DNA of 64,000 nt from CAVVGB01 sp963747715 (GCA_963747715.1 CAVVGB010000003.1:372001-436000), one strand, 5' to 3'. Counted from the first letter of the stretch, positions 37,137 to 46,964 are shown. The notes: a model not told the origin generated them from the letters alone. A program made the numbers and translations.

Positions 37137-38156
37137 CTGAAGGAAGTCCTGCCGGACATCGAGCGCTGGCGCGGCCGTGGCGACCGCGTCGCGCTCGCGA
37201 CCGTCGTCGCCACCCGCCGCTCGGCCCCGAGGCCGGTCGGCGCCAAGCTGGCCGTCTCCTCGAGCGGGGAGATCGCCGGGTCCGTCTCGGGCGGCTGCGT
37301 CGAGCACGAGGTGTACGAAGAAGCGAAGGACGTGCTGGCGAACGGCACGACGAAGCTCGTCACGTACGGCATCTCGGACGAGCAGGCCTGGGACGCCGGA
37401 CTTCCCTGCGGCGGAGAGATCGACGTCCTCCTCACGCCGCTCGACGACGACATCCTCACGCGGTCGAAGGACGCCTACGCGACTGAGCAGCGTGCCGCGG
37501 TCGTGATGCCGCTCGAGGACGGAGCGCCGACGTTCGTGCGTGAGGGGGAGCGTGAGGACGTCGACGAGCTCATCCGCGCGGGCCGCAACGCCGTCGTCGA
37601 GCTCGAGGGCAAGGACGTCTTCGTCGAGGTGCTCGCTCCTCCGCCGCGCCTCCTCGTGATCGGCGCGCTCGACCTCGCCGACGCGCTCTGCGCCGCGGCC
37701 AAGCTCGTCGGCTGGCGCACCGTCGTGGCCGACGCGCGTGCTCGCTTTGCGACGAAGGAACGCATGCCGAACGCGGACGAGCTTCTGGTCGCCTGGCCGG
37801 ACGACGCGCTCGCGCAGGTCCGCCCCGACCACGACACGGCCGTCGTCGTCCTCACGCATGACGACCGCTTCGACATCCCGGCCCTGGCCGGCGCGTTGCG
37901 GACGGACGCGTTCTACGTCGCGGCGCTCGGGTCGCGTCGTAACCAGGAACGGCGCCGCGACCTCTTGCGTGAGGCCGGGCTGACGGAAGCCGACCTCGAC
38001 CGAATCGCGGGCCCGGCCGGGCTCGATATCGGCGCGGTCTCGCCGGCCGAGACGGCCCTCTCGATCCTCGCCGAGGCGGTCGCCAGGCGTGCAGGCCGCG
38101 GGGGCGGTTCGCTCAAGAAAGCGCCGGGGCGCATTCACGCCGAGCGGCCCGGTTAG
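37137..38156 (+). CDS. XdhC/CoxI family protein
   Basis: Maturation factor for molybdenum-cofactor hydroxylases such as xanthine dehydrogenase or CO dehydrogenase. About 339 residues. The N-terminal XdhC domain has SAPRPVGAKLAVS and GSVSGGCVEHEVYEEA; the C-terminal half is Rossmann-like (VIGALDLADALCAAAKLVGW, LTHDDRFDIPAL, YVAALGSRRNQERRR). No normal start codon opens the frame before the conserved N-terminus; CTG 37137 gives MKEVLPDIERW and is chosen. No molybdenum hydroxylase is in the window, so the partner enzyme is unknown. It could be the last gene of the liv operon. Confidence 0.85.
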   Translation: MKEVLPDIERWRGRGDRVALATVVATRRSAPRPVGAKLAVSSSGEIAGSVSGGCVEHEVYEEAKDVLANGTTKLVTYGISDEQAWDAGLPCGGEIDVLLTPLDDDILTRSKDAYATEQRAAVVMPLEDGAPTFVREGEREDVDELIRAGRNAVVELEGKDVFVEVLAPPPRLLVIGALDLADALCAAAKLVGWRTVVADARARFATKERMPNADELLVAWPDDALAQVRPDHDTAVVVLTHDDRFDIPALAGALRTDAFYVAALGSRRNQERRRDLLREAGLTEADLDRIAGPAGLDIGAVSPAETALSILAEAVARRAGRGGGSLKKAPGRIHAERPG

Positions 38157-38184
38157 CCCAGCCGCGTCGGCGTACAGTGTCAGC

Positions 38185-40773
38185 GTGTCGCCGAAGACGC
38201 TGACAGGCGCCGAGCTGCAGCTCGACGACGCGCCGGCGCGCGAGTCCGAGCTCTTTCTGGTCGACGGGAACAACCTCGCCTACCGGGCCTACTTCGCGCT
38301 GCCCGAGGAGCTCGCCACGTCCGAGGGTTTCCCGACCAACGCGCTGCTCGGCTTCACGAACATGCTCTTCAAGCTCCTCTCCGACTACAAGCCGAAGGGC
38401 GTCGCGGTCGCGTGGGACATGCCGGCCGTGCATCGCAAGGAGATCTCCCCGGACTACAAGTTCCACCGCCTGCCGACGCCGGACCTGCTGGGCGAGCAGT
38501 TCCCCCATTTCCGCCCGATCGTGGAGGCGTTCGGCTATCGCAACCTCGAATTCGAGGGGTGGGAGGCCGACGACGTCATCGCGACGCTGGCGTGGCGCGC
38601 CGACCAGGCGGGCGTCAAGACGTGCGTCGTCTCGACCGACCGTGACGCGTTCCAGCTCTGCTCCGAGAACGTCTGCCTGATGATGACGCCGCGGGGCGTG
38701 GCCGACGTCCACGTGTACACGCCGGAGCGCGTGCTTGCGCGGTACGGGATCCCGCCGGAGCGCGTACCCGACTTCATCGGCTTGAAGGGCGACACGTCGG
38801 ACGCGATCGAGGGCGTCCCGGGGATCGGCGACAAGACGGCGGGACAGCTGATCGCGCAGTTCGGCTCGCTCGAGAATCTTCTCGAGAACATCGACGACGT
38901 CTCCGGGGAGAAACGGCGCGAGACGTTGCGAACGCACACGGAGCAGGCGCTGCGCTCGAAAGACCTTGCGACGATGCGCCGCGACCTGCCGCTCGACTGC
39001 GACCCGGCCGACCTCGTTCTCGATCCGCCCGACCGCTCGCGCCTGAAGGAGATCTTCCGTCGCTACGAGTTTCGCAACCTCCTGCAGCGCATCGACCTGC
39101 TCGAGGAAGCGATTCCGTCGGCGCCGCTCAAGCTCGAGGGCGTGGAGGTGCCGTGGCGGGAGGCCGAGCTCGAGGACGTCCAGGGACCGGCAGCGCTCGC
39201 TGTTCGCGACGGTCGCTTCGCGGTCGCGCGCGACGACGTCGTCGTCGGCGACTGGGCCGTGTCGGTCGTGCCACACGTGCGGTCGGCGGCGCTCGTCGCG
39301 CATGACTTCAAAGCGCTGCCGCGCGAGCTCTACCGTGCCGGCATCGAGGCTGCCGACGACACGATGCTGATGGCGTACCTGATCGAGCCGGGGCGGGCGA
39401 CGTACGCGCTCGACGACCTCGCGGCCGATTACGGCATCGAGCTCAATCCCGAGCCCGCCGCCGAAGAGGAGACGGCCGCGCTCGTGCGAGCCGCCGCGGC
39501 CACCCTTCGCCTCGTCGAGCCGCTGCGCGGACGCATCGACGAGCGCGGCCTGACGCCGCTCTACCGCGACGTCGAGCTGCCGCTCACGGGGGTTCTCGCG
39601 GCGATGGAGGAGGCCGGCGTCAAGATCGACACGTACCGCATGGGGGAGATCACGGCCCGCCTGGCCGACCGGATCGAAGAGCTCGAGGCAAGCGCGCACG
39701 AGCTCGCCGGCGAAGAGTTCATGCTCGGATCCACGCAGCAGGTGGCGCGGGTCCTCTTCGAGGAGCTCGGGCTGTCGCCGGGGCGCAAGGGCAAGACGGG
39801 CTACTCCACGGACGCGCGCGTTCTGCGGGCCATCCGGGAGGAGCACGAGATCGTCCCCGTCATCGAGGAATGGCGCGAGTACTCGAAGCTCCTCAACACG
39901 TACCTGGAACCGCTGCCGAGCCTCATCTCGCCGGAGGACGGGCGCTTGCACACCACCTTCAACCAGGGCGTGGCTTCCACGGGCCGGCTGTCGACGTCGA
40001 ACCCGAACCTGCAGGCGATCCCGATCCGGACCGAGCTCGGCCGGGAGATCCGGAGCGCCTTCGTGGCGGAAACAGGGCACCGCCTGCTCTCCGCCGACTA
40101 CTCACAGGTCGAGCTGCGCATCCTCGCTCACGTTTCCGGCGAGCCGAAGCTCCGCGAGGCGTTTGCGCGCGGCGAGGACATCCACGCCGCCACGGCGGCG
40201 GAGGTCCTCGGCAAGGAGCAGGCGACGCTCACGAAGGACGAGCGCAACGTCGCCAAGATGGTGAACTTCGGGATCATCTACGGGATCTCGGCGTTCGGGC
40301 TATCCGAGAACCTCGAGATCCCGCGTGAGGAGGCGCAGGCCTACATCGACGCGTACCTTGCGCGCTTCCCGCACGTGCAGGACTTCATCCAGCGCACGAT
40401 CGAGGCGGCCGAGCGCGACGGATACGCGACGACGCTCTACGGGCGGCGCCGGCCCGTTCCCGAGCTCAAGGCCCGCAACCGCCAGACGCGCGGCTTCGGC
40501 GAGCGCCTCGCCGTCAACTTCGTGATGCAGGGGACGGCCGCCGACATCATCAAGAAGGCGATGGTGGCGATCCACCGCCGGCTTCGGAGCGAGGGCCGCG
40601 CCGCCCGGATCGTCCTCCAGGTCCACGACGAGCTCCTCCTCGAGGTGCCCGACGCCGAAACCGGGCCGGTCAAGGAGCTCGTCCGCGAGGAGATGTGCCG
40701 GGCCTATCCGCTCGACCCACCGCTCGCCGTCGACGTCGGCGTCGCCGACGACTGGAACGAAGCGAAAAGCTAG
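38185..40773 (+). CDS. polA: DNA polymerase I
   Basis: Fills gaps after RNA-primer removal and excision repair. 862 residues from GTG 38185. The N-terminal 5'-3' exonuclease domain has LVDGNNLAYRAYFALP, WEADDVIATLAW and FIGLKGDTSDAIEGVPGIG. The middle 3'-5' exonuclease-like domain lacks clear DxE and DxxxxD catalytic motifs, as in many Gram-positive PolA, so proofreading is probably absent. Polymerase motifs A (DYSQVELRILAH), B (RNVAKMVNFGIIYG) and C (QVHDELLLEVP) are complete. An upstream open frame inside xdhC is ignored. Confidence 0.96.
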   Translation: MSPKTLTGAELQLDDAPARESELFLVDGNNLAYRAYFALPEELATSEGFPTNALLGFTNMLFKLLSDYKPKGVAVAWDMPAVHRKEISPDYKFHRLPTPDLLGEQFPHFRPIVEAFGYRNLEFEGWEADDVIATLAWRADQAGVKTCVVSTDRDAFQLCSENVCLMMTPRGVADVHVYTPERVLARYGIPPERVPDFIGLKGDTSDAIEGVPGIGDKTAGQLIAQFGSLENLLENIDDVSGEKRRETLRTHTEQALRSKDLATMRRDLPLDCDPADLVLDPPDRSRLKEIFRRYEFRNLLQRIDLLEEAIPSAPLKLEGVEVPWREAELEDVQGPAALAVRDGRFAVARDDVVVGDWAVSVVPHVRSAALVAHDFKALPRELYRAGIEAADDTMLMAYLIEPGRATYALDDLAADYGIELNPEPAAEEETAALVRAAAATLRLVEPLRGRIDERGLTPLYRDVELPLTGVLAAMEEAGVKIDTYRMGEITARLADRIEELEASAHELAGEEFMLGSTQQVARVLFEELGLSPGRKGKTGYSTDARVLRAIREEHEIVPVIEEWREYSKLLNTYLEPLPSLISPEDGRLHTTFNQGVASTGRLSTSNPNLQAIPIRTELGREIRSAFVAETGHRLLSADYSQVELRILAHVSGEPKLREAFARGEDIHAATAAEVLGKEQATLTKDERNVAKMVNFGIIYGISAFGLSENLEIPREEAQAYIDAYLARFPHVQDFIQRTIEAAERDGYATTLYGRRRPVPELKARNRQTRGFGERLAVNFVMQGTAADIIKKAMVAIHRRLRSEGRAARIVLQVHDELLLEVPDAETGPVKELVREEMCRAYPLDPPLAVDVGVADDWNEAKS

Positions 40774-40836
40774 ACGCCCCTTTTCGGCGCCGCGAAAACG
40801 CTGTAGGGTCCTGGCCCTGCCCGGGGAGACACGTTG

Positions 40837-43578
40837 ATGCTCAAGCGCTGCGCGGTCCTCGCGTGCCTCGGCCTCTCCGTGCTCGCCCTGGGCGCACCGC
40901 CCGCAGTGGCGACGAGCTCCACCATCGTCATCAGCCAGGTCTACGGCGGGGGCGGAAACTCGGGCGCGACGCTGCGCCAGGACTTCATGGAGCTGCACAA
41001 CGTCAGTTCCGCGCCGGTCAGCGTCAACGGCTGGTCGGTGCAGTACGCGGCCACCGCGGGGACGAACTGGCAGCTCACGACGCTCTCCGGGACGATCCAG
41101 CCGGGCCGCTACTACCTCGTCAGGCAGGCGGCAGGGACCGGCGGGTCGGTGGACATCCCGAACGCCGACGCCATTGGGACGACATCGATGGCGGCGGGCG
41201 CCGGCAAGGTCGTGCTGCTCACGAACAACACGCAGGTCACGGCCGGGACCAGCTGCCCGTCGGGCGCGGCGGTAGTCGACATCGTCGGCTACGGCACCGG
41301 CACGAACTGCTTCGAGGGAAGCGGTCCGACCGCAACCCCCAGCAACACGACCGCGGCGCTCAGGAACAACCAGGGCTGCACCGAGACCGACAACAACGCC
41401 ACCGACTTCAGCGTCGGGCCTCCGAACCCGCGCAACAGCACGGCCGATCCGTTCTTCTGCGGCGGAGAGAGCGCGCCGTCCGTTGCGACCAGCACGCCGG
41501 CCGCCGGCGCCACAGGCGTCTTGCGCGACGCGAACGTCACGATCAACTTCAGTGAGCCGGTCAACGTCTCCGACGGTTGGTACTCGATCTCCTGCGGCTC
41601 GAGCGGCCCCCACACGGCCGCGGCAAGCGGCGGCCCGACGTCTTTCACGCTCAACCCTGATTCCGATTTCGCCTTCGGCGAGACCTGCACGGTCACCGTC
41701 GTCGCGGCTCAGGTCTCCGACCAGGACGCGCTCGATCCCCCGGACAACATGGCGGCCAACCACGAGTTCAGCTTCAGCACCGAGAGCGCGCCGATCGGGA
41801 TCCACGAGGTCCAGGGCGCGGGCCACCTGTCCCCCTACGACGGCCAGTCGGTCACGGTCGACGGCGTCGTCATCGCGGAGCGCGGCTCGGAGGTGTGGCT
41901 CCAGGACCCGGCTCCCGACTTGAACCCGGCCACGTCCGAGGGAATCCTCGTCTTCGGCTCGGTGGTCGCAAACGCGGTCGTCGTCGGAGACCTCGTGCGA
42001 GTGCGCGGGACGGTGACCGAGTTCAGGCCGGGATGCAGCCCCTCGTGTGCCGCCTCGAGCAGCGCGTTCGACAACCTCACGATCACCGAGATCGCGGGTC
42101 CGGGGCTCAGCGCGACGAGGCTCGGCACCGGCTCTATCACGCCGACGGTGATCGGGCAGGGCGGTCGCGTTCAGCCCACCGACGTGATCGAGAACGACTC
42201 GGGAACCGGGAACGTCGAGACGGCCAACACGTTCGACCCGGCCCAGGACGGCATCGACTTCTACGAGACGCTCGAGAGCATGCTCGTCCAGGTGAACAAT
42301 CCCGTCGTCGTCGGGCCGCGGAACTCCTTCGGAGAGATCCTCGTGCTGGCCGACGACGGCGCCGGCGCCTCCGTCCGGACGACCCGCGACGGCATCCTCG
42401 TGCGGGACGTCGACCCCGCCTCCGTCGGCGATTACCGAAACGGTGACTTCAACCCCGAGCGGATCATGCTCGACGACTTCTTCCTGCCGACTCCGTCCGT
42501 GGACGTCGCCGATCACTTTGCGGGGCCGGCCGTGGGCGTTTTGGACTACGACTTCGCGAACTTCAAGATCACCATCACCAGCCCGCTCGTCGCGGTCGAC
42601 GGAGGGCTCGAGCGGGAGGTGACGCGCGCGCCCCGCGACTTCGAGATCGCCGTGGCCACCTACAACGTCGAGAACCTCGACCCGGGCGACACCTCGTTCG
42701 CTCGCCACGCAGACCTGATCGTCAACCACCTGAGCTCGCCGGACGTGATCGCGATCGAAGAGATCCAGGACAACGACGGTCCCGCCAATACGGCGGTGAC
42801 GGACGCGACGCTCTCCTGGCAGATGCTCGCCGATGCGATCGTGGCGGCCGGCGGGCCGGTGTACGAGTTCCGGCAGATCGATCCGATCGACGACCAGGAC
42901 GGCGGCGAGCCGGGCGGGAACATCCGCGTCGGCTTCCTCTTCCGCACCGACCGCGGTCTCGAGTTCATCGACCGGCCGGGTGGCGGCTCGACGACTCCGA
43001 CCACGGTGGTCGACCGCCCGTCGGGGCTGCGCCTCTCGTCCAGCCCGGGCCGCGTGGACCCGAACAATCCCGCCTTCAACAGCTCGCGGAAGCCGCTCGC
43101 GGGCGAGTTCCGCATGCACGGCAAGAAGGTCTTCGTGATCGCCAACCATCTGAGCTCCAAGGGCGGCGACGATCCGCTCTTCGGGCGCTTCCAGCCGCCT
43201 GTGCGCTCGAGCGAAGTCGCCCGCCACGCGCAGGCGCAGGTCGTGAACGACTTCGTGGACGACATCAAGGCGGCCGATCCGACCGCGAACGTGATCGTCC
43301 TCGGCGACATCAACGACTTCGAGTTCTCCGAGACCGTTCACATCCTCGAAGGCGGCGTCCTCTCGTCGCTCATGCACGGCCTCCCGCAGGCGGAGCGCTA
43401 CTCGTACGTCTTCGAGGGCAACTCGCAGGTGCTCGACCAGATCCTCGTCAGCAACGACATGCTGGCCGACTTCGGGATCGACTACGACCCGGTGCACGTG
43501 AACGCGGAGTTCGCCGACCAGGCGTCCGACCACGACCCGCAGGTCGCGCGGATCGACTTCCGCGGCCGTGATCGTTAG
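40837..43578 (+). CDS. Large secreted nuclease-like protein (lamin-tail, Ig-like, endonuclease/exonuclease/phosphatase domains)
   Basis: About 913 residues with a signal peptide (CAVLACLGLSVLALGAPPAVA). Order of domains by eye: a lamin-tail domain (IVISQVYGGGGNSGATLRQD, FMELHNVSS), a Big_5-type Ig-like domain (TPAAGATGVLRDANVTINFSE), an OB/NucA-like region, and a C-terminal endonuclease/exonuclease/phosphatase domain (VATYNVENLDPGDTSF, VIAIEEIQDNDG, VIVLGDINDFE, ASDHDPQVARIDF). This is the architecture of secreted ExeM/NucH-type DNases. It is probably extracellular and metal-dependent. Exact substrate is inferred from family only. Confidence 0.83.
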   Translation: MLKRCAVLACLGLSVLALGAPPAVATSSTIVISQVYGGGGNSGATLRQDFMELHNVSSAPVSVNGWSVQYAATAGTNWQLTTLSGTIQPGRYYLVRQAAGTGGSVDIPNADAIGTTSMAAGAGKVVLLTNNTQVTAGTSCPSGAAVVDIVGYGTGTNCFEGSGPTATPSNTTAALRNNQGCTETDNNATDFSVGPPNPRNSTADPFFCGGESAPSVATSTPAAGATGVLRDANVTINFSEPVNVSDGWYSISCGSSGPHTAAASGGPTSFTLNPDSDFAFGETCTVTVVAAQVSDQDALDPPDNMAANHEFSFSTESAPIGIHEVQGAGHLSPYDGQSVTVDGVVIAERGSEVWLQDPAPDLNPATSEGILVFGSVVANAVVVGDLVRVRGTVTEFRPGCSPSCAASSSAFDNLTITEIAGPGLSATRLGTGSITPTVIGQGGRVQPTDVIENDSGTGNVETANTFDPAQDGIDFYETLESMLVQVNNPVVVGPRNSFGEILVLADDGAGASVRTTRDGILVRDVDPASVGDYRNGDFNPERIMLDDFFLPTPSVDVADHFAGPAVGVLDYDFANFKITITSPLVAVDGGLEREVTRAPRDFEIAVATYNVENLDPGDTSFARHADLIVNHLSSPDVIAIEEIQDNDGPANTAVTDATLSWQMLADAIVAAGGPVYEFRQIDPIDDQDGGEPGGNIRVGFLFRTDRGLEFIDRPGGGSTTPTTVVDRPSGLRLSSSPGRVDPNNPAFNSSRKPLAGEFRMHGKKVFVIANHLSSKGGDDPLFGRFQPPVRSSEVARHAQAQVVNDFVDDIKAADPTANVIVLGDINDFEFSETVHILEGGVLSSLMHGLPQAERYSYVFEGNSQVLDQILVSNDMLADFGIDYDPVHVNAEFADQASDHDPQVARIDFRGRDR

Positions 43579-43584
43579 CGCCAG

Positions 43585-44298
43585 CTAGTCGCCGCGCCAC
43601 TCCAGCTGCTGCGCGCGGGCGGGCCAGACGAGCGTCTCTTCGCCGCCGAGCACGCGGTGAAACTCGATCTGGTCGGGAGTCGCCACGGCGACCCAGAAAC
43701 CGTCCGGTGACCAGGCGGCATCCAATCCGATGAACGCGCGCGCGGGAGCGCCGAAGCACCCGACGTTTTCGACCTGGATGCGTCCTGCGTCGAAGAAAGC
43801 GACTGCGCAGTTGTCCGGAGAAGGGACAACCTTCTGATAGCCCGTGTCGAGGTCGACGTCGTCCGTCAGCCTCATCGCCCGGTCATAGCGACGGACCGTT
43901 CCGGGGCCGACCACGACGAGGAGGGACCCGTCCGTCGCCCAGGTGGCCTGGATGATCGGCCCCTCCTCGACGAGGACGGTGCGGTGTCCCACGAATAGCC
44001 GATGTCCTACAGCGAATGTGAGGTGCCCGTCGGGTGTGTACGCGAGCGGACAGCGCCCGAGCGTGCGTGGGCGCTCGGTCCCGAGCTCGAACTCCCGTCC
44101 GTCACCGTTCGGCGTGCACCAGGCCACGCGTTGCGCGTCCGGGCTCCAAAGCACGTCGCCGCCAGGCTCGATGTCTTCGAAGCTGGCAAGCTCGACGCCG
44201 GCGCGCCTCAGGTCGACCACCGCGGGGCTCAGGCCCTTCCCGTCCGTCGGAGACGCTCTGGGTCGGGGGCGTCGACGCGGCGACGATGGCGAGATCAC
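43585..44298 (-). CDS. Hypothetical beta-propeller-like protein (5' end uncertain)
   Basis: About 237 residues as read from GTG 44298, with WD40/TolB-like repeats: VLWSPDAQRVAWCTPNGD, PLAYTPDGHLTFAVG, IIQATWATDGSLLVVV and AAWSPDGFWVAVATPD. An ATG at 44308 in a neighbouring frame begins MKPRDLAIVAAST, which looks more like a true start but shifts out of frame within about 25 codons, so a one-base error near 44240-44270 is possible. No signal peptide is seen in the first reading. Function unknown; it is divergent from rpsA and converges on the secreted nuclease-like gene. Confidence 0.6.
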   Translation of the reverse strand: MISPSSPRRRPRPRASPTDGKGLSPAVVDLRRAGVELASFEDIEPGGDVLWSPDAQRVAWCTPNGDGREFELGTERPRTLGRCPLAYTPDGHLTFAVGHRLFVGHRTVLVEEGPIIQATWATDGSLLVVVGPGTVRRYDRAMRLTDDVDLDTGYQKVVPSPDNCAVAFFDAGRIQVENVGCFGAPARAFIGLDAAWSPDGFWVAVATPDQIEFHRVLGGEETLVWPARAQQLEWRGD

Positions 44299-44319
44299 GA
44301 GGTTTCATCAGGGCGCGGC

Positions 44320-44325
44320 TATACT
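44320..44325 (+). promoter_or_regulatory. Possible -10 box for rpsA
   Basis: TATACT lies 13 bases before ATG 44339 and 34 bases before ATG 44360. If it is used, the transcript would be almost leaderless for the first ATG. No clear -35 hexamer was found at 17 bases upstream. Confidence 0.4.
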
Positions 44326-44338
44326 GATCGCTCGCAAA

Positions 44339-45649
44339 ATGGTCTCCAACGACACCGTCATGGAGTCAGATACCAAGTCTGACGAAGGCGTCTGGACCGA
44401 AGGTCCGGACGGCCAACTGATCCCCGATTACGACTCGACCTTCCCCGTCATCAACGAGGGGGAGGTCGTGCGAGGAAAGGTGGTCCGGGTCGACAAGGAC
44501 GAGGTCCTGGTCGACATCGGCTACAAGTCCGAGGGGGTCATTCCCGTCGCCGAGCTCTCGATCCGGCGCTCCGTGAACCCCGCTGACGAGGTCCAGGTGG
44601 GGGACGACATCGACGCCCTCGTCATGACCAAGGAGGACGCCGAGGGCCGGCTCATCCTCTCCAAAAAGCGTGCCCGCTTCGAGATGGCCTGGAAGCGCAT
44701 CGAGGAGGCGGCCGAGAGCGGCGAGCCCGTCGAGGGCAACGTCATCGAGGTCGTCAAAGGCGGTCTCATCCTCGACCTGGGCGTGCGCGGCTTCCTGCCG
44801 GCTTCGCTCGTCGACATCCGCCGCGTGCAGGACCTCGACGAGTTCCTCGGCCAGACGCTGCGCTGCAAGGTGATCGAGCTGAACCGCAGCCGCAACAACG
44901 TCGTGCTGTCGCGGCGCGCAGTCCTCGAGGAGGAGCGCAAGGAGATGCGGCAGGCGATCCTCGACCGGCTCTCCCCGGGCGACGTCGTCACCGGGACGAT
45001 CTCGAACATCGTCGACTTCGGCGCATTCGTCGATCTGGAGGGCATCGACGGCCTCATCCACATCTCCGAGCTCTCGTGGAGCCACGTCAACCACCCCTCC
45101 GAGCTCCTGGACATCGGGCAGGAGGTGGAGGTGAAGGTGCTCGACATCGACCGCGAGCGCCAGCGCATCTCTCTCGGCCTCAAGCAGACCCAGTCCGATC
45201 CGTGGCAGCAGGTGATCGAGAGCTACGAGCAGGGGGACGTCGTCGAGGGGCGCGTGACGAAGGTGGTCACCTTCGGCGCGTTCATCGAGGTCGTCCCCGG
45301 CGTCGAAGGGCTCGTGCACATCTCGGAGCTCGCGCAGCACCACGTCGAGAACCCGCGCGAGATCGTCTCGCCCGGAGAGAGCGTCCGCGCGAAGATCATC
45401 GAGATGGACGCGGAGCGGCGGCGCCTTTCACTCTCGCTCAAGCGCGTCGACGGCGAGGACGGGAGCCAGAACGGAGACAGCGAGGGCAGTGCCGCACTCG
45501 GGCTCTCCGAGGAAGTGTTCACGGAGGAGACGCAGGGTTTGCCGCCGGAGGAGATCCAGGCCGACGAGGTCGCACCGGAGAAGCAGGGGCCGGGGAACTC
45601 CGAAGGGGGCTATCCCGCTCCGCCTGAGGAGTCTTCTCAAGAGGCGTAG
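44339..45649 (+). CDS. rpsA: 30S ribosomal protein S1
   Basis: RNA-binding protein that recruits mRNA to the 30S subunit. 436 residues from ATG 44339 (ATG 44360 is an alternative). Four S1 RNA-binding domains are visible at about 40-109, 129-195, 213-282 and 300-369; the last two are the strongest (VDFGAFVDLEGIDGLIHISE, VTFGAFIEVVPGVEGLVHISE). A long acidic tail follows. Four domains plus acidic tail is normal for actinobacteria, unlike the six of E. coli. Followed by coaE 13 bases on, a common actinobacterial pair. Confidence 0.95.
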   Translation: MVSNDTVMESDTKSDEGVWTEGPDGQLIPDYDSTFPVINEGEVVRGKVVRVDKDEVLVDIGYKSEGVIPVAELSIRRSVNPADEVQVGDDIDALVMTKEDAEGRLILSKKRARFEMAWKRIEEAAESGEPVEGNVIEVVKGGLILDLGVRGFLPASLVDIRRVQDLDEFLGQTLRCKVIELNRSRNNVVLSRRAVLEEERKEMRQAILDRLSPGDVVTGTISNIVDFGAFVDLEGIDGLIHISELSWSHVNHPSELLDIGQEVEVKVLDIDRERQRISLGLKQTQSDPWQQVIESYEQGDVVEGRVTKVVTFGAFIEVVPGVEGLVHISELAQHHVENPREIVSPGESVRAKIIEMDAERRRLSLSLKRVDGEDGSQNGDSEGSAALGLSEEVFTEETQGLPPEEIQADEVAPEKQGPGNSEGGYPAPPEESSQEA

Positions 45650-45662
45650 AAAGGATCGCCCC

Positions 45663-46238
45663 GTGGCGGTGGCGATCACCGGTGGGATCGGCGCCGGCAA
45701 GTCCGAGGCGCTCCGTGCCTTCGAGCGGCACGGCGCCGCCGTCATCTCGAGCGACGAGATCGTGCACGACCTGCTTCGCACCGACTCGGGCGTTCAGTCC
45801 GCCATCCTGTCGCGTTGGCCGCAGGTGGCAGGCCGCGACGGCGAGATCGACCGCGACCGCGTCGCCAAGGTCGTGTTCGGCGATCCCGGTGAGCTCGCCT
45901 GGCTCGAGCGCCTTCTCCATCCGCGTGTCGTGTCCACCTACCTGAAGTGGCGCTCCGACCTGGCGAGGCTGCCCGAGCCGCCGGCCGTCTGCGTCACCGA
46001 GGTGCCGCTCCTGTACGAGGTCGGAGGCGAGACGCGCTTCGACAAGGTCGTCGTGATCACCGCCTCACCCGACGTACGGATCTCGCGTCACCTGCGCCCG
46101 TTGCAGGACCGAGAGCGGCGGCTGATCCCCGACGAGGAGAAGATCGGAAAGGCCGACTTCGCCTACGTCAACGACGGCACCGTCGAGGAGCTCGACGCCT
46201 TCGTGTCCGGCGTCATCGAGAAGCTGACGGAACGATGA
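45663..46238 (+). CDS. coaE: Dephospho-CoA kinase
   Basis: Last step of coenzyme A synthesis: phosphorylates dephospho-CoA. 191 residues from GTG 45663. P-loop TGGIGAGKSEAL, then SSDEIVHDLL (binding of substrate), LLHPRV, and VTEVPLLYEVGGETRFDKVVVI. Lid region RHLRPLQDRERRLIPDEEKIG. Pathway link: panB and panC at 59-61 kb feed the same pathway. Stop overlaps the next gene (ATGA). Confidence 0.94.
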   Translation: MAVAITGGIGAGKSEALRAFERHGAAVISSDEIVHDLLRTDSGVQSAILSRWPQVAGRDGEIDRDRVAKVVFGDPGELAWLERLLHPRVVSTYLKWRSDLARLPEPPAVCVTEVPLLYEVGGETRFDKVVVITASPDVRISRHLRPLQDRERRLIPDEEKIGKADFAYVNDGTVEELDAFVSGVIEKLTER

Positions 46239-46786
46239 GGTACTTCGCCCCGGTCATTCTCATGCTCGTCTTGGCGGCCGGTGCGTTCGCGTATGTCGAG
46301 GAGACGAACCCCGACTGGTACGCACGCATGCGCTACCCGCTCGAGTACGAGCACATCGTCACGGGCCATGCCCAGAACTACGACCTCGACGCGGCGCTCC
46401 TGGCCGCGGTCATCTACCGGGAGAGCAAGTTCGAGGCTGACGCGGAGTCGAGCTCCGGGGCGATCGGCCTCATGCAGCTTCTTCCGGACACGGCCAAGGG
46501 GATCGCCCTCCATACCGGCGGCGCGCGCTTCCGCGTCCAGGATCTCTACGACCCGGAGATCAACGTCCGCTACGGCTCCTTCTACCTGCGCCGCCTGCTG
46601 CGGAAATACGAGGACACGAGCCTGGCGCTCGCCGCGTACAACGCAGGCCAGGCGAACGTGGACGGCTGGATTGCGGAGGGGGAGGGCATCCCCTTCCCCG
46701 AGACGCGCGAGTACGTCGACGAAGTGCTCGAGATTCGCGACATCTACGCGCGGGCGTACGCCGACGAGCTCGAGCTCTCGGACTAG
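46235..46786 (+). CDS. Lytic transglycosylase (SLT domain)
   Basis: Cuts peptidoglycan glycan strands outside the cytoplasmic membrane. 183 residues; one N-terminal hydrophobic segment (PVILMLVLAAGAFAYV) acts as anchor or signal. The SLT domain has the catalytic glutamate in YRESKFEADAESSSGAIGLMQL, followed by the substrate-groove motif ALAAYNAGQANVDGWI. It overlaps the coaE stop. Ten bases after its stop begins repeat copy B2. Confidence 0.92.
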   Translation: MRYFAPVILMLVLAAGAFAYVEETNPDWYARMRYPLEYEHIVTGHAQNYDLDAALLAAVIYRESKFEADAESSSGAIGLMQLLPDTAKGIALHTGGARFRVQDLYDPEINVRYGSFYLRRLLRKYEDTSLALAAYNAGQANVDGWIAEGEGIPFPETREYVDEVLEIRDIYARAYADELELSD

Positions 46787-46796
46787 CATTCGAGTT

Positions 46797-46963
46797 AGTG
46801 GATGCCCCAGCAACATCCTCCGTGCTTCTGAGCGGCTGCAAAGCGTCGCCGGGCTGCGTCCTCAGTCGCCCCCGTATTTCATTCAATAGGAAGGCTCCCT
46901 GCGTCCTTGCCCGGCTCGCTTTTCGCGCGCCAGAAGCGCGGCAATGTCACCGGGACATCCACT
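46797..46963 (+). repeat. Palindromic intergenic repeat, subtype B, copy B2
   Basis: 167 bases, the same length as copy B1. Ends AGTGGATG (46797-46804) and CATCCACT (46956-46963). Compared with B1, the outer four pairs changed on both arms (CCTC/GAGG to GATG/CATC), ATGT/ACAT became ACAT/ATGT, and CAGGC/GCCTG became CGGGC/GCCCG, so pairing is kept. Central hairpin CGTATT and AATAGG (46873-46890) has one mismatch. It begins 10 bases after the transglycosylase stop and ends one base before the uvrB ATG. Confidence 0.92.
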
Positions 46964-46964
46964 G

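Noticed and set aside
40300..43533. Very long minus-strand open frame (over 1000 codons) opposite polA and the secreted nuclease-like gene
   Set aside because: Composition is Arg/Val/Asp/His-rich as expected for the antisense frame of high-GC genes; the plus strand encodes clear conserved domains. Similar antisense frames at 38113-40080, 48919-51195, 7245-9047 and 55140-56900 are rejected for the same reason.
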